Source: Roseovarius gaetbuli | GTDB lineage: Bacteria; Pseudomonadota; Alphaproteobacteria; Rhodobacterales; Rhodobacteraceae | Assembly (NCBI RefSeq): GCF_900172365.1 | Contig: NZ_FWFJ01000013.1 | Coordinates: forward strand, 27,314-91,313 | DNA length: 64,000 nt | Direction: 5' to 3' | Shown: in pieces, positions 29,534 through 38,977 of the stretch | Numbering within the stretch: position 1 is the first letter of the stretch | Layout: each line of letters starts with the position of its first letter | Notes under the pieces: model-generated | The model's input: only the letters and a program-made list of their open reading frames with translations | What the model was told of the DNA's origin: nothing | Database searches by the model: none | Program-made: the position numbers and the translations under genes

Positions 29534-30422
29534 ATGAACCTCGACCCACAACAACTCGCCGCCCTCTGCGCCATTCTGCGCTGCGGAACCTTTGACGCCG
29601 CCGCCGCAGACCTCGGCCTGACCCAATCGGCGATTTCGCAACGTCTCAAGGCGCTTGAAACCCGCGTCGGCGCTCAGCTTGTGCATCGCGGCCAGCCCTC
29701 GACCGGTACGGCGGCCGGGCTGCGCCTTGCCGCGCATGGCGATCAGATCGCCCTGCTCGAGGCCCAACTGGCGCGCCAAATCACCGGCCTTGCCCCCCGC
29801 GCCGCGGACCCGGCTGCGCCTTGCGGTCAATGCCGACAGCCTGGCCACCTGGTTGCCCGCCGCCCTGGCCGAGCTGCCCGATCACCTGTTTGATCTGGTG
29901 ATTGATGATCAGGACGCCGCCCATGATCGCCTGACGCGCGGCGAGGTGCTTGGCGCGCTGACGACCCGCGCAAATCCCCTGCCCGGCTGCGATGCGGTTG
30001 CCTTGGGCAACCTGCGCTATATCGCGACGGCGAGCCCCGGTTTCATGGCTGACCACTTTTCGGCTGGGGTCACGGCCAAGTCGCTCGGCGCGGCCCCGAT
30101 GCTGCGCTTTGACGCCAAGGACCGGCTTCAGGAGAAATGGATGACCCGGCACCTGGGGCGCACAGTTTCGCCGCCCTGCCACATGGTTCCGTCCTCAGAA
30201 GGCTTTGTCGCCGCTGCCCGGCTCGGGCTTGGCTGGGGCCTCAACCCCGAGCCACTGGTCGCCGATGCGCTTACCTCGGGGGCTCTGGTGCCGCTCCTGC
30301 CTGACGCCGCGCTAGATACGCCGCTCTACTGGCAGTCAAGCCGGGTGCTGGGCGCGGCCCTGACGCCGCTCACCCGCGCCTTGCGCCGCGCGGCGCGCCA
30401 GATGCTCTATCCGCCCGCCTGA
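29534..30422 (+). pseudogene. argP: ArgP-type LysR regulator, frameshifted at a C6 run
   Basis: The N-terminal helix-turn-helix part (MNLDPQQLAALCAILRCGTF, then LTQSAISQRLKALETRVG) reads in one frame from 29534 to about 29798. The remaining effector domain (RLRLAVNADSLATWLPAALA, then MVPSSEGFVAAARLGLGWGL) reads in the +1 frame to 30422. The switch point coincides with CCCCCC at 29793-29798; five Cs would restore LAPAPRTRLRLAV and a single product of about 295 residues, the family length. This is either a real null mutation, a homopolymer sequencing error, or slippage. It is divergent from argO, its expected target. Confidence 0.8.
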
Positions 30423-30433
30423 AACAACAACGC

Positions 30434-30455
30434 CCGGCGCAGAACCCCGCGCCGG
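30434..30455 (-). terminator. Terminator 3' of yebC
   Basis: Arms CCGGCGC and GCGCCGG. On the minus strand the stem is followed by TTGTTGTTTC, so it best serves yebC, though it also lies just after the argP stop. Confidence 0.6.
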
Positions 30456-30483
30456 ACGTCAAAAACATCGCTCTCGATTGCCC

Positions 30484-30506
30484 GTAGGGTGGGTGAAACC
30501 CACGCT
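30484..30506. repeat. Short GTAGGGTGGGT-type intergenic palindrome
   Basis: GTGGGT-GAA-ACCCAC is a six-pair hairpin within a GTAGGGTGGGTGAAACCCACG unit. Units of this form recur in intergenic DNA of many bacteria. Only one copy is visible in this window. Confidence 0.35.
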
Positions 30507-30522
30507 CCTGCGGCGCTGCAGA

Positions 30523-31272
30523 TTACTCCGCCCCGAGCTGTTCCATGACCTCGTCAGAGGCTTCGAAATTGGTGGTGACACGCTGCACGTCATCATCATC
30601 CTCAAGCGCGTCAATCAGCTTCATCAGCTTCTGCATGCCCTCAAGGTCCATCTCTGTGGTGGTCACCGGCTTCCAGACAAGCTTGGTCGAGGTGCTCTCG
30701 CCAATCTCGGTCTCAAGCGCGGTGGCAACCTCGTTGAGATCACTGTCGGCGCACCAGATTACATGCCCGTCCTCGCCGCTTTCCACATCCTCGGCGCCGG
30801 CCTCGATTGCGGCCATCATCACCGTATCACTGTCGCCCACTTCGGCGGGATAGCTGATCTCGCCCTTGCGCTCGAACATGAACCCGACCGAGCCGGTTTC
30901 GCCAAGGTTGCCGCCGTTCTTGGAAAAGGTCGAACGCACGGTGCTGGCGGTGCGGTTGCGGTTGTCGGTCATCGCTTCGACAATCACCGCCACGCCATTG
31001 GGCCCATAGCCCTCATAGCGGATTTCCTCGTAATCCTCGCCCTCGCCGCCCATCGCCTTCTTGATGGCGCGTTCGATATTGTCCTTGGGCATCGACTGGG
31101 CCTTGGCTTCCTTGATGGCAAGGCGCAGGCGCGGGTTTTTATCCGGGTCCGGGTCGCCCATTTTGGCGGCAACCGTGATTTCCTTGGAAAACTTGGAAAA
31201 AAGCTTGCCCCGCACAGCGTCCTGACGCCCTTTGCGATGTTGGATATTTGCCCATTTTGAGTGGCCGGCCAT
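30523..31272 (-). CDS. yebC: YebC/PmpR family protein
   Basis: 249 residues. The family N-terminus [19 protein letters not shown] is complete, followed by [20 protein letters not shown] and the acidic C-terminal domain ([16 protein letters not shown]). YebC-type proteins are cytosolic, three-domain, and implicated in transcription control and in relieving ribosome stalling. A single gene with its own terminator. Confidence 0.95.
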   Translation of the reverse strand: MAGHSKWANIQHRKGRQDAVRGKLFSKFSKEITVAAKMGDPDPDKNPRLRLAIKEAKAQSMPKDNIERAIKKAMGGEGEDYEEIRYEGYGPNGVAVIVEAMTDNRNRTASTVRSTFSKNGGNLGETGSVGFMFERKGEISYPAEVGDSDTVMMAAIEAGAEDVESGEDGHVIWCADSDLNEVATALETEIGESTSTKLVWKPVTTTEMDLEGMQKLMKLIDALEDDDDVQRVTTNFEASDEVMEQLGAE

Positions 31273-31379
31273 GATACCGTCTCCTGCATGTCCCGAAAAT
31301 TTGGCTTGTCATATCCGCTTGACGCGCGCAGGGCAACGCCTTGCGACACTGAGCGCGCCATGTGCGCCCGCCTGTTGGC

Positions 31380-33161
31380 TCAAAGCGGCCAGATCAGCGG
31401 AATAAGCGCCGAGGCGAGCAAGCCCACACTCAGGTTCAGCGGCACCCCGACGCGCAGGAAATCGGTAAAGCGGTAGCCCCCCGGACCATAGACAAGCGTG
31501 TTGGTCTGATAGCCGATGGGCGTGGCGAAACTCGCGCTTGCGGCGACCATCACCGCGACCACGAGCGGGCGCGCATCAATCCCCATGGCATCGGCCAGAC
31601 CGATGGCAATCGGCGTCAAAACCACCGCCACGGCGTTGTTCGACACCAGCTCGGTCAGAACCGAGGTCAGCAGGTAAATCACCCAGATCACCAGGAACCC
31701 CGGCAAAACCGAGAGCGAGGGCGCAATCGCCCCGACGATCAATTCAACCGCGCCCGAGGCCTGAAGCGCCGCGCCGATCGCCAGCATCGCAAAGATCAGC
31801 GCAAGCAATTGCCCGTCGACAAAGGAAAACGCCTCGTCCGCATCAATGCAGCGAGCCAAAAGCACCACGGCCACCGCGATCACCGCAAGCGCAAGGATCG
31901 GTGCCATGCCAAGCCCCGCAAGGATGACGATCCCCAAAAGGGCCACCACCGCCAGCGGCGCATGGCCGCGCCGAAACGCCCGCGCCGAGGGGCGCGACAC
32001 ATCGACCATATCCATATCGCGCGACAGGCGCTGAATATCCTCGGGCGCGCCTTCAAGCAAAAGCGTATCGCCAACCCGCACCACAAGATCGTCAAGCTGG
32101 CGACCGATATTCTGGTTCCGGCGATGCACGGCCAGCGGATAAACCCCATAACGCCGCCGCAGGCGCATGCCGCCGAGCGAGCGACCCACCATCTTGCAGC
32201 CCGGCGTGATCAGCACCTCAACGGTGCTTGTCTCAACCGCCGAAACCTGATCAACGCGCTTGAGGCTTTTGTCGCGCTGCAGGCTAAGCAATTCGGTCAT
32301 CTGCGTGCGCAAAACCACCCGGTCGCCCACATGAAGCGTCACCCCGCTCAGGTTGCGGCGCAGCGATTGATCGCCCCGGATCACGTCGATAAGGCGCACG
32401 CCCTCGCGTTTGAAAAGCTGCACCCCGGTCACTTCGCGCCCGATCAGGTTGCTGTCGGGCGGGATCACCGCCTCGGTGAAAAACTTCATCCGCGAGCGAT
32501 CCGTCAGCATGTCGGCCATGCTATCGCGCGCAGGCAACAGGAAAGGCCCGAAAAACCGCAGGTAAATCGCGCCCCAGATCACCAGAATGATGCCAAGCGG
32601 CGTGATTTCGAAGATGCTAAAGGCCGCCATGCCCTGCGTGCGCGCGACCCCGTCCACAAGCAGGTTGGTCGAGGTGCCGATCAGGGTCGTCGTGCCGCCC
32701 AGTATGGCCGCATAGCTGAGCGGAATCAAAAGCTTGCTGACCGGGATTTGAAGCGTGCGCGCCAGTTGCACGAACACCGGGATCATCACCACCACCACCG
32801 GCGTGTTGTTCATGAAGGCCGAAGCCACGACCACCGCCACCAAAAGCATACCGATGGCCGCGCGCGGATTGACCTGCGCCTGGCGATCCGCCAGCGAGGT
32901 AAAGGCATCAAGCGCGCCTGTGCGCACAAGCGCGCCCATCACGATGAACATCGCCGCAATCGTCCAGGGCGCCGGGTTGGAAAACACCATGAGCGCCGAT
33001 TGATAGGGCAGGATACCAAAGGCCAGCAAGGCCGCGACACCTGCAATTGCCACCACTTCGGTCGGATAGGTTTCACGCACGAAAAGCACGAACATCGTCG
33101 CAACGACCGCAAGTGCCAATACTGCCTGCCCGGTCTGGGACAGGCCCAAAAGTTCGATCAC
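31380..33161 (-). CDS. SLC13-family anion permease with TrkA-C domains
   Basis: 593 residues. Hydrophobic N- and C-terminal halves (about residues 1-195 and 395-593) flank a soluble middle with two TrkA_C-like domains (VTGVQLFKREGVRLIDVIRG near residue 240 and MVGRSLGGMRLRRRYGVYPL near residue 322). The SLC13 motifs MNNTPVVVVMIPV and TSTNLLVDG are in the first half, SNNAVAVVLTPIA in the second. It probably imports sulfate, dicarboxylates or a similar anion. The start is GTG and overlaps the upstream stop (GTGA), making it third in a coupled operon with the DMT gene and the YmdB-like gene. Confidence 0.9.
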   Translation of the reverse strand: MIELLGLSQTGQAVLALAVVATMFVLFVRETYPTEVVAIAGVAALLAFGILPYQSALMVFSNPAPWTIAAMFIVMGALVRTGALDAFTSLADRQAQVNPRAAIGMLLVAVVVASAFMNNTPVVVVMIPVFVQLARTLQIPVSKLLIPLSYAAILGGTTTLIGTSTNLLVDGVARTQGMAAFSIFEITPLGIILVIWGAIYLRFFGPFLLPARDSMADMLTDRSRMKFFTEAVIPPDSNLIGREVTGVQLFKREGVRLIDVIRGDQSLRRNLSGVTLHVGDRVVLRTQMTELLSLQRDKSLKRVDQVSAVETSTVEVLITPGCKMVGRSLGGMRLRRRYGVYPLAVHRRNQNIGRQLDDLVVRVGDTLLLEGAPEDIQRLSRDMDMVDVSRPSARAFRRGHAPLAVVALLGIVILAGLGMAPILALAVIAVAVVLLARCIDADEAFSFVDGQLLALIFAMLAIGAALQASGAVELIVGAIAPSLSVLPGFLVIWVIYLLTSVLTELVSNNAVAVVLTPIAIGLADAMGIDARPLVVAVMVAASASFATPIGYQTNTLVYGPGGYRFTDFLRVGVPLNLSVGLLASALIPLIWPL

Positions 33162-34105
33162 GTATCACAGCCCTCGTGTGGTTTCACCCCAGTGTCCCCG
33201 ATGACAGGCGCAGGGGCAAGCCCGATCCGCGCCCGCGGCTGCACCAGAAATATCCCCGCCAGCATGAGCCCAAGGGCCGCCCAGATATAAGGCGAATAGA
33301 CCTCCTGCAACAGCGCGAGCGACCAGAGCACGCCAAAGCCAGTCACAAGATAGCTGGTCTGCGCCGCAAAGACCGAACCGGCCCGCCCCACCATCCAGAC
33401 ATAGCTCGCGTAAACCAGCGCATGAATGATCCCGCCCGCCAGAAGCGCCGCTTCGGGCGCCCCGAAGCCAGCCAGCGGATCAATCCACTGCCCTGTGACA
33501 ACCGCCAGGGGCAGCATCAGTATCACCCCAAGCAAAGAGGCTGCAAACAATACCTGAAGGGAATCAAGCCCCTGCATGCCCCAGCGGGCCACGAGGTTGC
33601 CCTCGGCCGCATAAAGCAGTGGGGCTATGAGGGCGAGCGGCACAAAGGCGGCCATGGCCCGATCCGGCAGGCTTGCCTCGGGGCCGATCAACAGCAGGAT
33701 TCCGGCCAGGCCAAGGCTCAGACCCAGCATCCGGCGCCAGGCAAAGCCCTCGTTTCCAAGCGCGATGGCAATCGGCAGCGAAAACAGCGGCACGGTAGAG
33801 ATCAGGATCGCCATGACCCCGCCCGGCAAACGTGGCGCGGAGGCATAGAAAAACACATCCGGCAGAACCGCGCCGAACAGCGCCACCATCGCGAAGAGCC
33901 GCCAATAGGCGCGCCCCAGCTCTAACCGCTTGCCACGTGCGCGGGTGATGGTGCCAAGCACCACGACGCTAATGGTTGATTGCCAGAAGATAAGGCCAAA
34001 CGGCTGATAGCCAGTGCTGACCGCGATCTTGGCAAGCGCCACCGACAGGCCCCAGCCCGCCCCCATCGCCAAAAGCGCCAGTGTCAGACCGGCGCGCTCT
34101 CTCAC
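33158..34105 (-). CDS. DMT (EamA) family permease
   Basis: 315 residues, ten hydrophobic segments. The first half starts ALLAMGAGWGLSVALAKIAV, and the second half includes SYVWMVGRAGSVFAAQTSYL near residue 245. The start is GTG at 34105, overlapping the YmdB-like stop by four bases (GTGA), and the 3' end overlaps the next gene in the same way, so all three are translationally coupled. The substrate is unknown. The C-terminal 25 residues are hydrophilic. Confidence 0.88.
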   Translation of the reverse strand: MRERAGLTLALLAMGAGWGLSVALAKIAVSTGYQPFGLIFWQSTISVVVLGTITRARGKRLELGRAYWRLFAMVALFGAVLPDVFFYASAPRLPGGVMAILISTVPLFSLPIAIALGNEGFAWRRMLGLSLGLAGILLLIGPEASLPDRAMAAFVPLALIAPLLYAAEGNLVARWGMQGLDSLQVLFAASLLGVILMLPLAVVTGQWIDPLAGFGAPEAALLAGGIIHALVYASYVWMVGRAGSVFAAQTSYLVTGFGVLWSLALLQEVYSPYIWAALGLMLAGIFLVQPRARIGLAPAPVIGDTGVKPHEGCDT

Positions 34106-34914
34106 GGGCCTGCTTGCTCCAATCGGCCACCCTGACGGATCATCGAAACCTTGGTGGCCTTGCCGGTCTTGTCGTCGGTCTCGACGTAAACGCCCGACAA
34201 GGTTGCCGCGCCAAGCGCCGGGGTAAAGCGTTCCTTGCCCATGCCTGTCACAAAGCGGCGCATCGGCTCGGTCTTTTCCATGCCGATGACGCTTAGGTAG
34301 TCACCGCACATGCCGGCATCGCCCTGAAAGGCGGTGCCTCCCGGCAGGATTTGCGTGTCGGCAGTCGGGATATGGGTGTGGGTGCCGACCACAAGGCTGG
34401 CGCGGCCATCGCAAAAATGCCCCATCGCCATCTTTTCCGAGGTCGCCTCGCAATGCACTTCGACAATCGCGGCCTGAACCGCGCCACCGCGAGGATGCGC
34501 CCGCAGCACCTCGTCGATGGCCGAAAACGGATCGTCAAAGGCGCGCTTCATGAACACCTGGCCCAGCACCTGCGCCACCAGGATCTTGCGCCCGCGCCCG
34601 TCGGTAAAGACCCGGTGTCCGCGCCCCGGTGCGTTCTTGGCGAAATTCAGCGGCCGGATGATCCGGGTCTCATTGCCAATCGCCTGAAGCATGTCCTTTT
34701 GGTCAAACGCATGATCGCCAAGCGTGACGCAATCGGCGCCGGCCTCGAACAGCCCCTTGGCATGCGCGCCGGTTAGCCCCATCCCCCCCGAGGCATTCTC
34801 GCCATTGACCACAACGAAATCCAGCCGCCACTCTGCGCGCAAGCGCGGCAGGGTCTCGGCCACCGCCGCGCGTCCCGCACGGCCCATCACATCGCCTAAA
34901 AAGAGTATTTTCAT
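34102..34914 (-). CDS. YmdB-type metallophosphoesterase (TIGR00282 family)
   Basis: 271 residues from MKILFLGDVMGRAGR at 34914; an upstream in-frame start lacks a ribosome site. Two-metal phosphodiesterase motifs are in order: LGDVMG (Asp8), VVNGENASGG near residue 38, TLGDHAFDQ near residue 65, VEVHCEATSEK near residue 148 and VGTHTHIPT near residue 175. Relatives hydrolyse cyclic nucleotides. First gene of a tightly coupled three-gene operon. Confidence 0.92.
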   Translation of the reverse strand: MKILFLGDVMGRAGRAAVAETLPRLRAEWRLDFVVVNGENASGGMGLTGAHAKGLFEAGADCVTLGDHAFDQKDMLQAIGNETRIIRPLNFAKNAPGRGHRVFTDGRGRKILVAQVLGQVFMKRAFDDPFSAIDEVLRAHPRGGAVQAAIVEVHCEATSEKMAMGHFCDGRASLVVGTHTHIPTADTQILPGGTAFQGDAGMCGDYLSVIGMEKTEPMRRFVTGMGKERFTPALGAATLSGVYVETDDKTGKATKVSMIRQGGRLEQAGP

Positions 34915-34990
34915 GGAATCGGTGTTATTGACGGACTGCGCCAAGGGCAAGACTCAAACCGCACGCGCTTGGGATTGGGGCCAGTGAGGG

Positions 34991-35027
34991 ACGCCTCCGG
35001 CGGAAGTATTTGTGCCAAGAAGAAGGG
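34991..35027. repeat. Interspersed GGAGTATTT-type repeat, copy 6
   Basis: ACGCCTCCGGCGGAAGTATTT followed by GTGCCAAGAAGAAGGGG. It has a CCTCCGGCGG hairpin rather than the longer GC block. It ends seven bases from the OsmC gene stop. Confidence 0.7.
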
Positions 35028-35034
35028 GCGAGCG

Positions 35035-35508
35035 CTAGGCCTTGATGCGGTAGCGCGCAGCAAAGGTGACCGGGAAATTGACCGAACGGGCGATAAAACA
35101 GGTCTTGTGTATCTCGTCGTGCAGCGCATTGGCCTTTTTGAGGTCGGTGCCCGACGGCACGCTGATCGAGGGGCGCAGGGTGGCGCGCAAGAAGCGGCTG
35201 GCGCCATTGGCATCAGTTTCGCCCACGGCGAGCGGGTCGTCCTGATAGGCATGAACGATGATGCCCGCGTCGCTGGCGAGGTGCAGGAACCACAGCATGT
35301 GACAGGCCGAGAGCGCCGCGATCAGCATATCCTCGGGGTTGTGAAGGGTCGGATCGCCGCCCAAGAGAGGGTCGTTGGAGCAGTGGATCACCGGCTTGCC
35401 GGGGGTCTCGACGTTCCAGGTGCGATCATAGCCCTTGTAATGTGCCGTGCCCTCGCCGCGATTGCCGGTCCAGACAACGCGGGCGGTATAATCATGTTCG
35501 CGCGGCAA
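35035..35508 (-). CDS. OsmC family peroxiredoxin-like protein
   Basis: 157 residues. It carries the two reactive cysteines of the OsmC/Ohr fold, in LSACHMLWFLHLA near residue 69 and HKTCFIARSVNFP near residue 136. It probably reduces organic hydroperoxides or handles thiol stress. Its start lies inside the 3' end of the 5-formyl-THF cyclo-ligase gene (17-base overlap), so the two are co-translated. Confidence 0.9.
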   Translation of the reverse strand: MPREHDYTARVVWTGNRGEGTAHYKGYDRTWNVETPGKPVIHCSNDPLLGGDPTLHNPEDMLIAALSACHMLWFLHLASDAGIIVHAYQDDPLAVGETDANGASRFLRATLRPSISVPSGTDLKKANALHDEIHKTCFIARSVNFPVTFAARYRIKA

Positions 35509-36061
35509 ACTCGATCACCTCTGTTTCGGTCACGACCATATCAAGCGGCTGGTCGGTGGGTTCGAGCGGCAGCGCGCTGTCTTCCTGTGCGCCGTAGGCA
35601 AAGCCTATCGCCAGCGTCGCGCGGCGCGCGCGCAGCAGTTCGAGCGTGCGGTCATAAAACCCGCCGCCATAGCCAAGCCGCCCGCCCTGTCGATCAAAGG
35701 CCACCAGCGGCACGATCAGGATTTCAGGCGTGATGAAGTCGTCCTCGGCCGGGATCATCGCACCGAACGGCCCCTCGCGCAGGGCGCAGCCCGGTGTCCA
35801 GCGGGAGAATTTGAGCGGCAGGCCGAGGCGCTGAATGACCGGTACACAGACCGGACCATGCGCCGCCGCCTCTTGCATGACAGGCAAGGGATCAATCTCG
35901 GAGCGGATCGCCATATAGGCCGCGAGAGGCACCCCGCGATAGCCCGCCAGAACGCTCGACAAGAGCGCCGCCTCACCGGCCGGGCGCGCCGCATGGGCCG
36001 CCGCACGGCGCAGAAACGCTGCCTTGCGCGCGGCCGCCTTGATTTCGCTCAGATCAGTCAT
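35492..36061 (-). CDS. 5-formyltetrahydrofolate cyclo-ligase
   Basis: ATP-dependent conversion of 5-formyl-THF to 5,10-methenyl-THF. 189 residues. The C-terminal signature FDRQGGRLGYGGGFYDRTL (near residues 123-141) is intact, and the N-terminal basic helix AARKAAFLRRAAA fits the family. It overlaps mgtE upstream by ATGA and osmC downstream by 17 bases. A folate role is consistent with the one-carbon metabolism genes (sox) elsewhere in the window, though they are unlinked. Confidence 0.92.
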   Translation of the reverse strand: MTDLSEIKAAARKAAFLRRAAAHAARPAGEAALLSSVLAGYRGVPLAAYMAIRSEIDPLPVMQEAAAHGPVCVPVIQRLGLPLKFSRWTPGCALREGPFGAMIPAEDDFITPEILIVPLVAFDRQGGRLGYGGGFYDRTLELLRARRATLAIGFAYGAQEDSALPLEPTDQPLDMVVTETEVIEFAART

Positions 36062-37449
36062 ACCAGAAACACCGCTGCTAGCCCAAGGAAGGCGAAGAAC
36101 CCGACAACATCGGTGACCGTGGTCACGAAAGTGCCCGAGCCAAGCGCCGGATCAATGCCCATGCGATCCATAACAACTGGAATCGCCGAGCCGGCAAGCC
36201 CCGCAACGACCAGATTGATCACCATTGCGGCCGCGATCACATAACCAAGCTCTGGCCCGCCGAACCAGACGATGCCCACGATCGCCATCGTGGCGGCAAA
36301 AATCAGACCGTTGATCATCCCGACCATGATTTCGCGCCACAGCACCCGCCAGACATTCGAACCGGTCAAATCCTTGGTGGCAAGCGCGCGCACCGCGACT
36401 GTGAGGCTCTGCGTGGCGGCGTTGCCGCCCATCGAGGCCACGATCGGCATCAGCACGGCAAGCGCCACGAATTGGGTAATCGTCGCCTCGAACTGGGCGA
36501 TCACCAGCGAGGCGAGGATCGCCGTCAGAAGGTTCACCGCAAGCCAGGGCACCCGCTGTTTGGAGGTCTCGATCACGCTGTCGTTCAGGCCGCCCTCGCC
36601 GACACCGGCAAGGCGCATGATGTCTTCTTCGTGCTCTTCATCGAGCACCGCCATCGCATCATCAATGGTGATCACCCCGACAAGCCGGTCATCCTCGTCG
36701 ACCACGGGCGCGGAAATCAGGTGATACTGGTTGAACATATAGGCCACATCGCCCTCGTCACGGGTGACGCGGATGGTGTGAAACGTGTCCTCGACCAGAT
36801 CCTTGAGGGCGGTCTCGCGGCGCGCGCCCATGATGCGGCCAAGCGTGACATTGCCAACCGGATGCAGCCGCGGATCGACCAGGATCATGTGATAGAATTG
36901 CTCCGGCAACTCTTCGACATGGCGCATGTAATCAATCGCATCGCCGACGCACCAATGCTCGGGCGCCATAACGACTTCGCGCTGCATCAGGCGGCCGGCG
37001 GAATATTCCGGGTAGGTCAGCGATTGCTGAACGGCGATCCTGTCGCTGTCTTCAAGCGCGCTCAGGATGGTGGCCTGTTGGCCGCCCTCAAGATCCTCGA
37101 CAAGATCGACCACATCGTCGGAATCCAGATCCCGCACAGCATCGGCCAGCACTTCGGGCGTCAGAAGGCCGATCACCTCTTCGCGGATCGATTCATCAAG
37201 TTCCGACAGGATGTCGCCGTCGAACTCGCGGCCATAAAGCGCGATCAGGGCGCGCCGGTCGCCGCTGTTGATCTGTTCCAGAAGGTCGGCGATGTCGGCC
37301 GCATGCAGCGGCTCCATCTCGGACAAAAGCAGATCCCGGTCGCCGGTATCAACCGCCTCGATAATCCGCGCCACCGCCTGTTTGTTCAGCGGGTAATCGT
37401 CCTCGTCGCGCTCGCTCTCGGGGCCGCGGTCATAGTCCTGCTCTGCCAT
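36058..37449 (-). CDS. mgtE: Magnesium transporter MgtE
   Basis: 463 residues. An acidic N-domain of superhelical repeats (LDSDDVVDLVEDLEGGQQ near residue 108) is followed by two CBS domains (about residues 145-270; MREVVMAPEHWCVGD, then VVDEDDRLVGVITIDDA). Five membrane helices follow from about residue 315, with the conserved ALAVLMPIVASMGGNAATQS pore region. It carries Mg2+ across the inner membrane, gated by cytosolic Mg2+. First gene of mgtE-cyclo-ligase-osmC. Divergent from guanine deaminase. Confidence 0.95.
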   Translation of the reverse strand: MAEQDYDRGPESERDEDDYPLNKQAVARIIEAVDTGDRDLLLSEMEPLHAADIADLLEQINSGDRRALIALYGREFDGDILSELDESIREEVIGLLTPEVLADAVRDLDSDDVVDLVEDLEGGQQATILSALEDSDRIAVQQSLTYPEYSAGRLMQREVVMAPEHWCVGDAIDYMRHVEELPEQFYHMILVDPRLHPVGNVTLGRIMGARRETALKDLVEDTFHTIRVTRDEGDVAYMFNQYHLISAPVVDEDDRLVGVITIDDAMAVLDEEHEEDIMRLAGVGEGGLNDSVIETSKQRVPWLAVNLLTAILASLVIAQFEATITQFVALAVLMPIVASMGGNAATQSLTVAVRALATKDLTGSNVWRVLWREIMVGMINGLIFAATMAIVGIVWFGGPELGYVIAAAMVINLVVAGLAGSAIPVVMDRMGIDPALGSGTFVTTVTDVVGFFAFLGLAAVFLV

Positions 37450-37585
37450 TTCACATCCCCCTGTCGCGCCTCTGCGAGAGGATTAAAGAAGCAGCTTCGG
37501 GAAAACAATGACAATAGGCCGATTTACCCCGATTACAGGCGGACATATCATGGAATTTGAACAGCTTTCAGACGAAAGAGGCCCG

Positions 37586-38872
37586 ATGCCCCACGATATG
37601 CTTCTGACCGGTCAGATCCTTGGCTTTGAGCGCACTCCCTTCGGGGGCGGCGATCCCAATGATGCGGCGCGCCTCTCTGAGGCGGTGTTGATCCGGGGCG
37701 GCAAGATCGCGGCACTTGGGCGCGCTGCAGACCTGCGCGCCGAGGCGCCCGAGGCCGCGCAGGTCGACATGGGTGACGCGCTGATCTGTGCGGGATTTGT
37801 CGATGCCCATGTGCATTATCCGCAGACCGCGATGATCGCCAGCTGGGGCAAGCGGCTTCGCGATTGGCTTGAGACTTACACGTTTCCCGAGGAGCTGCGC
37901 TTTGGTGATCCGGCCTATGCGCGCGAGATCGCCAGCCGGTATTTCGACCTGACGCTGGCCAACGGCACCACGACCTGCGTCAGCTATTGCACCATCCACC
38001 CCGGCAGCGTGACCGCGTTTTTCGAGGCGGCACAGGCGCGCGGGGTGCGCGCGGTGGCGGGCAAGACCTGCATGGATCGCAACGCGCCGCCCGACCTCTG
38101 TGATACGGCGCAGTCGGGGTATGACGCCAGCAAGGCGTTGATCGGAGCATGGCACGGGGTGGACCGGTTGTCCTATGCGATCACGCCGCGATTTTCACCG
38201 ACCTCGACGCGCGATCAGCTGGCCGCGCTTGGCGCGCTGTGGGCCGAGCATCCCGATTGCCTGATGCAGACCCACCTGAGCGAACAGACCGACGAGATCA
38301 CTTGGGTCAAATCGCTCTACCCCGAGGCGCGCGATTACCTTGATACCTACGAGGCACACGGGCTTTTGGGGGCGCGCGGGCTTTATGGCCACGCGATCCA
38401 CCTTGAGCCGCGCGAGCGGGATCGCCTGCGCGAGGTGGGGGCGGCGCTTGTTCATTGCCCGACCTCGAATACCTTCATCGGCTCTGGCCTGTTTGACATG
38501 GCCGCGCGCATCGCCGAGGGCCAGCGGGTCGGCCTTGCAACCGATACCGGCGGCGGATCAAGCTTTTCAATGCTGCGCACCATGGCCGCCGCCTATGAAA
38601 TTGGCCAGCTCACCGGCACCGCCCTGCACCCGGCTCAGCTCTTGTGGCTGGCGACAGCCGGCTCTGCCGAGGCGCTGCATATGGGGGGGATGATCGGCAA
38701 TATCGCTCCGGGGATGGAGGCCGACCTTGTGGCACTTGACCTTGCCTCGACCCCGGCCATCGCACAGCGCAGCGCCCGCGCCGATGATATCTGGGAGGCG
38801 CTGTTTCCCACGATCATGATGGGCGATGACCGCGCGGTCAAACAGGTCTGGATCGCCGGGCGCCCCGCCTGA
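37586..38872 (+). CDS. guaD: Guanine deaminase
   Basis: Converts guanine to xanthine. 428 residues from the ATG at 37586, preceded by GAAAGAGG; the longer reading adds 26 non-conserved residues. Amidohydrolase zinc motifs are complete: DAHVHYPQTAMI near residue 72, TCVSYCTIHPGS near residue 130, QTHLSEQTDEI near residue 228, GHAIHL near residue 265 and ATDTGGGSSFSML near residue 318. PRFSPTST matches guanine deaminases specifically. About 900 bases downstream lies an 8-oxoguanine-deaminase-like gene, suggesting purine salvage or breakdown in the area. Confidence 0.94.
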   Translation: MPHDMLLTGQILGFERTPFGGGDPNDAARLSEAVLIRGGKIAALGRAADLRAEAPEAAQVDMGDALICAGFVDAHVHYPQTAMIASWGKRLRDWLETYTFPEELRFGDPAYAREIASRYFDLTLANGTTTCVSYCTIHPGSVTAFFEAAQARGVRAVAGKTCMDRNAPPDLCDTAQSGYDASKALIGAWHGVDRLSYAITPRFSPTSTRDQLAALGALWAEHPDCLMQTHLSEQTDEITWVKSLYPEARDYLDTYEAHGLLGARGLYGHAIHLEPRERDRLREVGAALVHCPTSNTFIGSGLFDMAARIAEGQRVGLATDTGGGSSFSMLRTMAAAYEIGQLTGTALHPAQLLWLATAGSAEALHMGGMIGNIAPGMEADLVALDLASTPAIAQRSARADDIWEALFPTIMMGDDRAVKQVWIAGRPA

Positions 38873-38977
38873 GGGCTTGTCGGGCTGTTGCGTGCACGCC
38901 GCGCGAGACCAACCCTCGCCACACGCCATTTCGGCCCTATCTGCCTGAGCGTACCATCAGGAAAAAGGCCACAGCCC

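Noticed and set aside
29793..29798. Programmed ribosomal frameshift in argP
   Set aside because: No stimulatory hairpin or stop-codon context of a known +1 site is evident; a one-base change in the homopolymer is the simpler reading.
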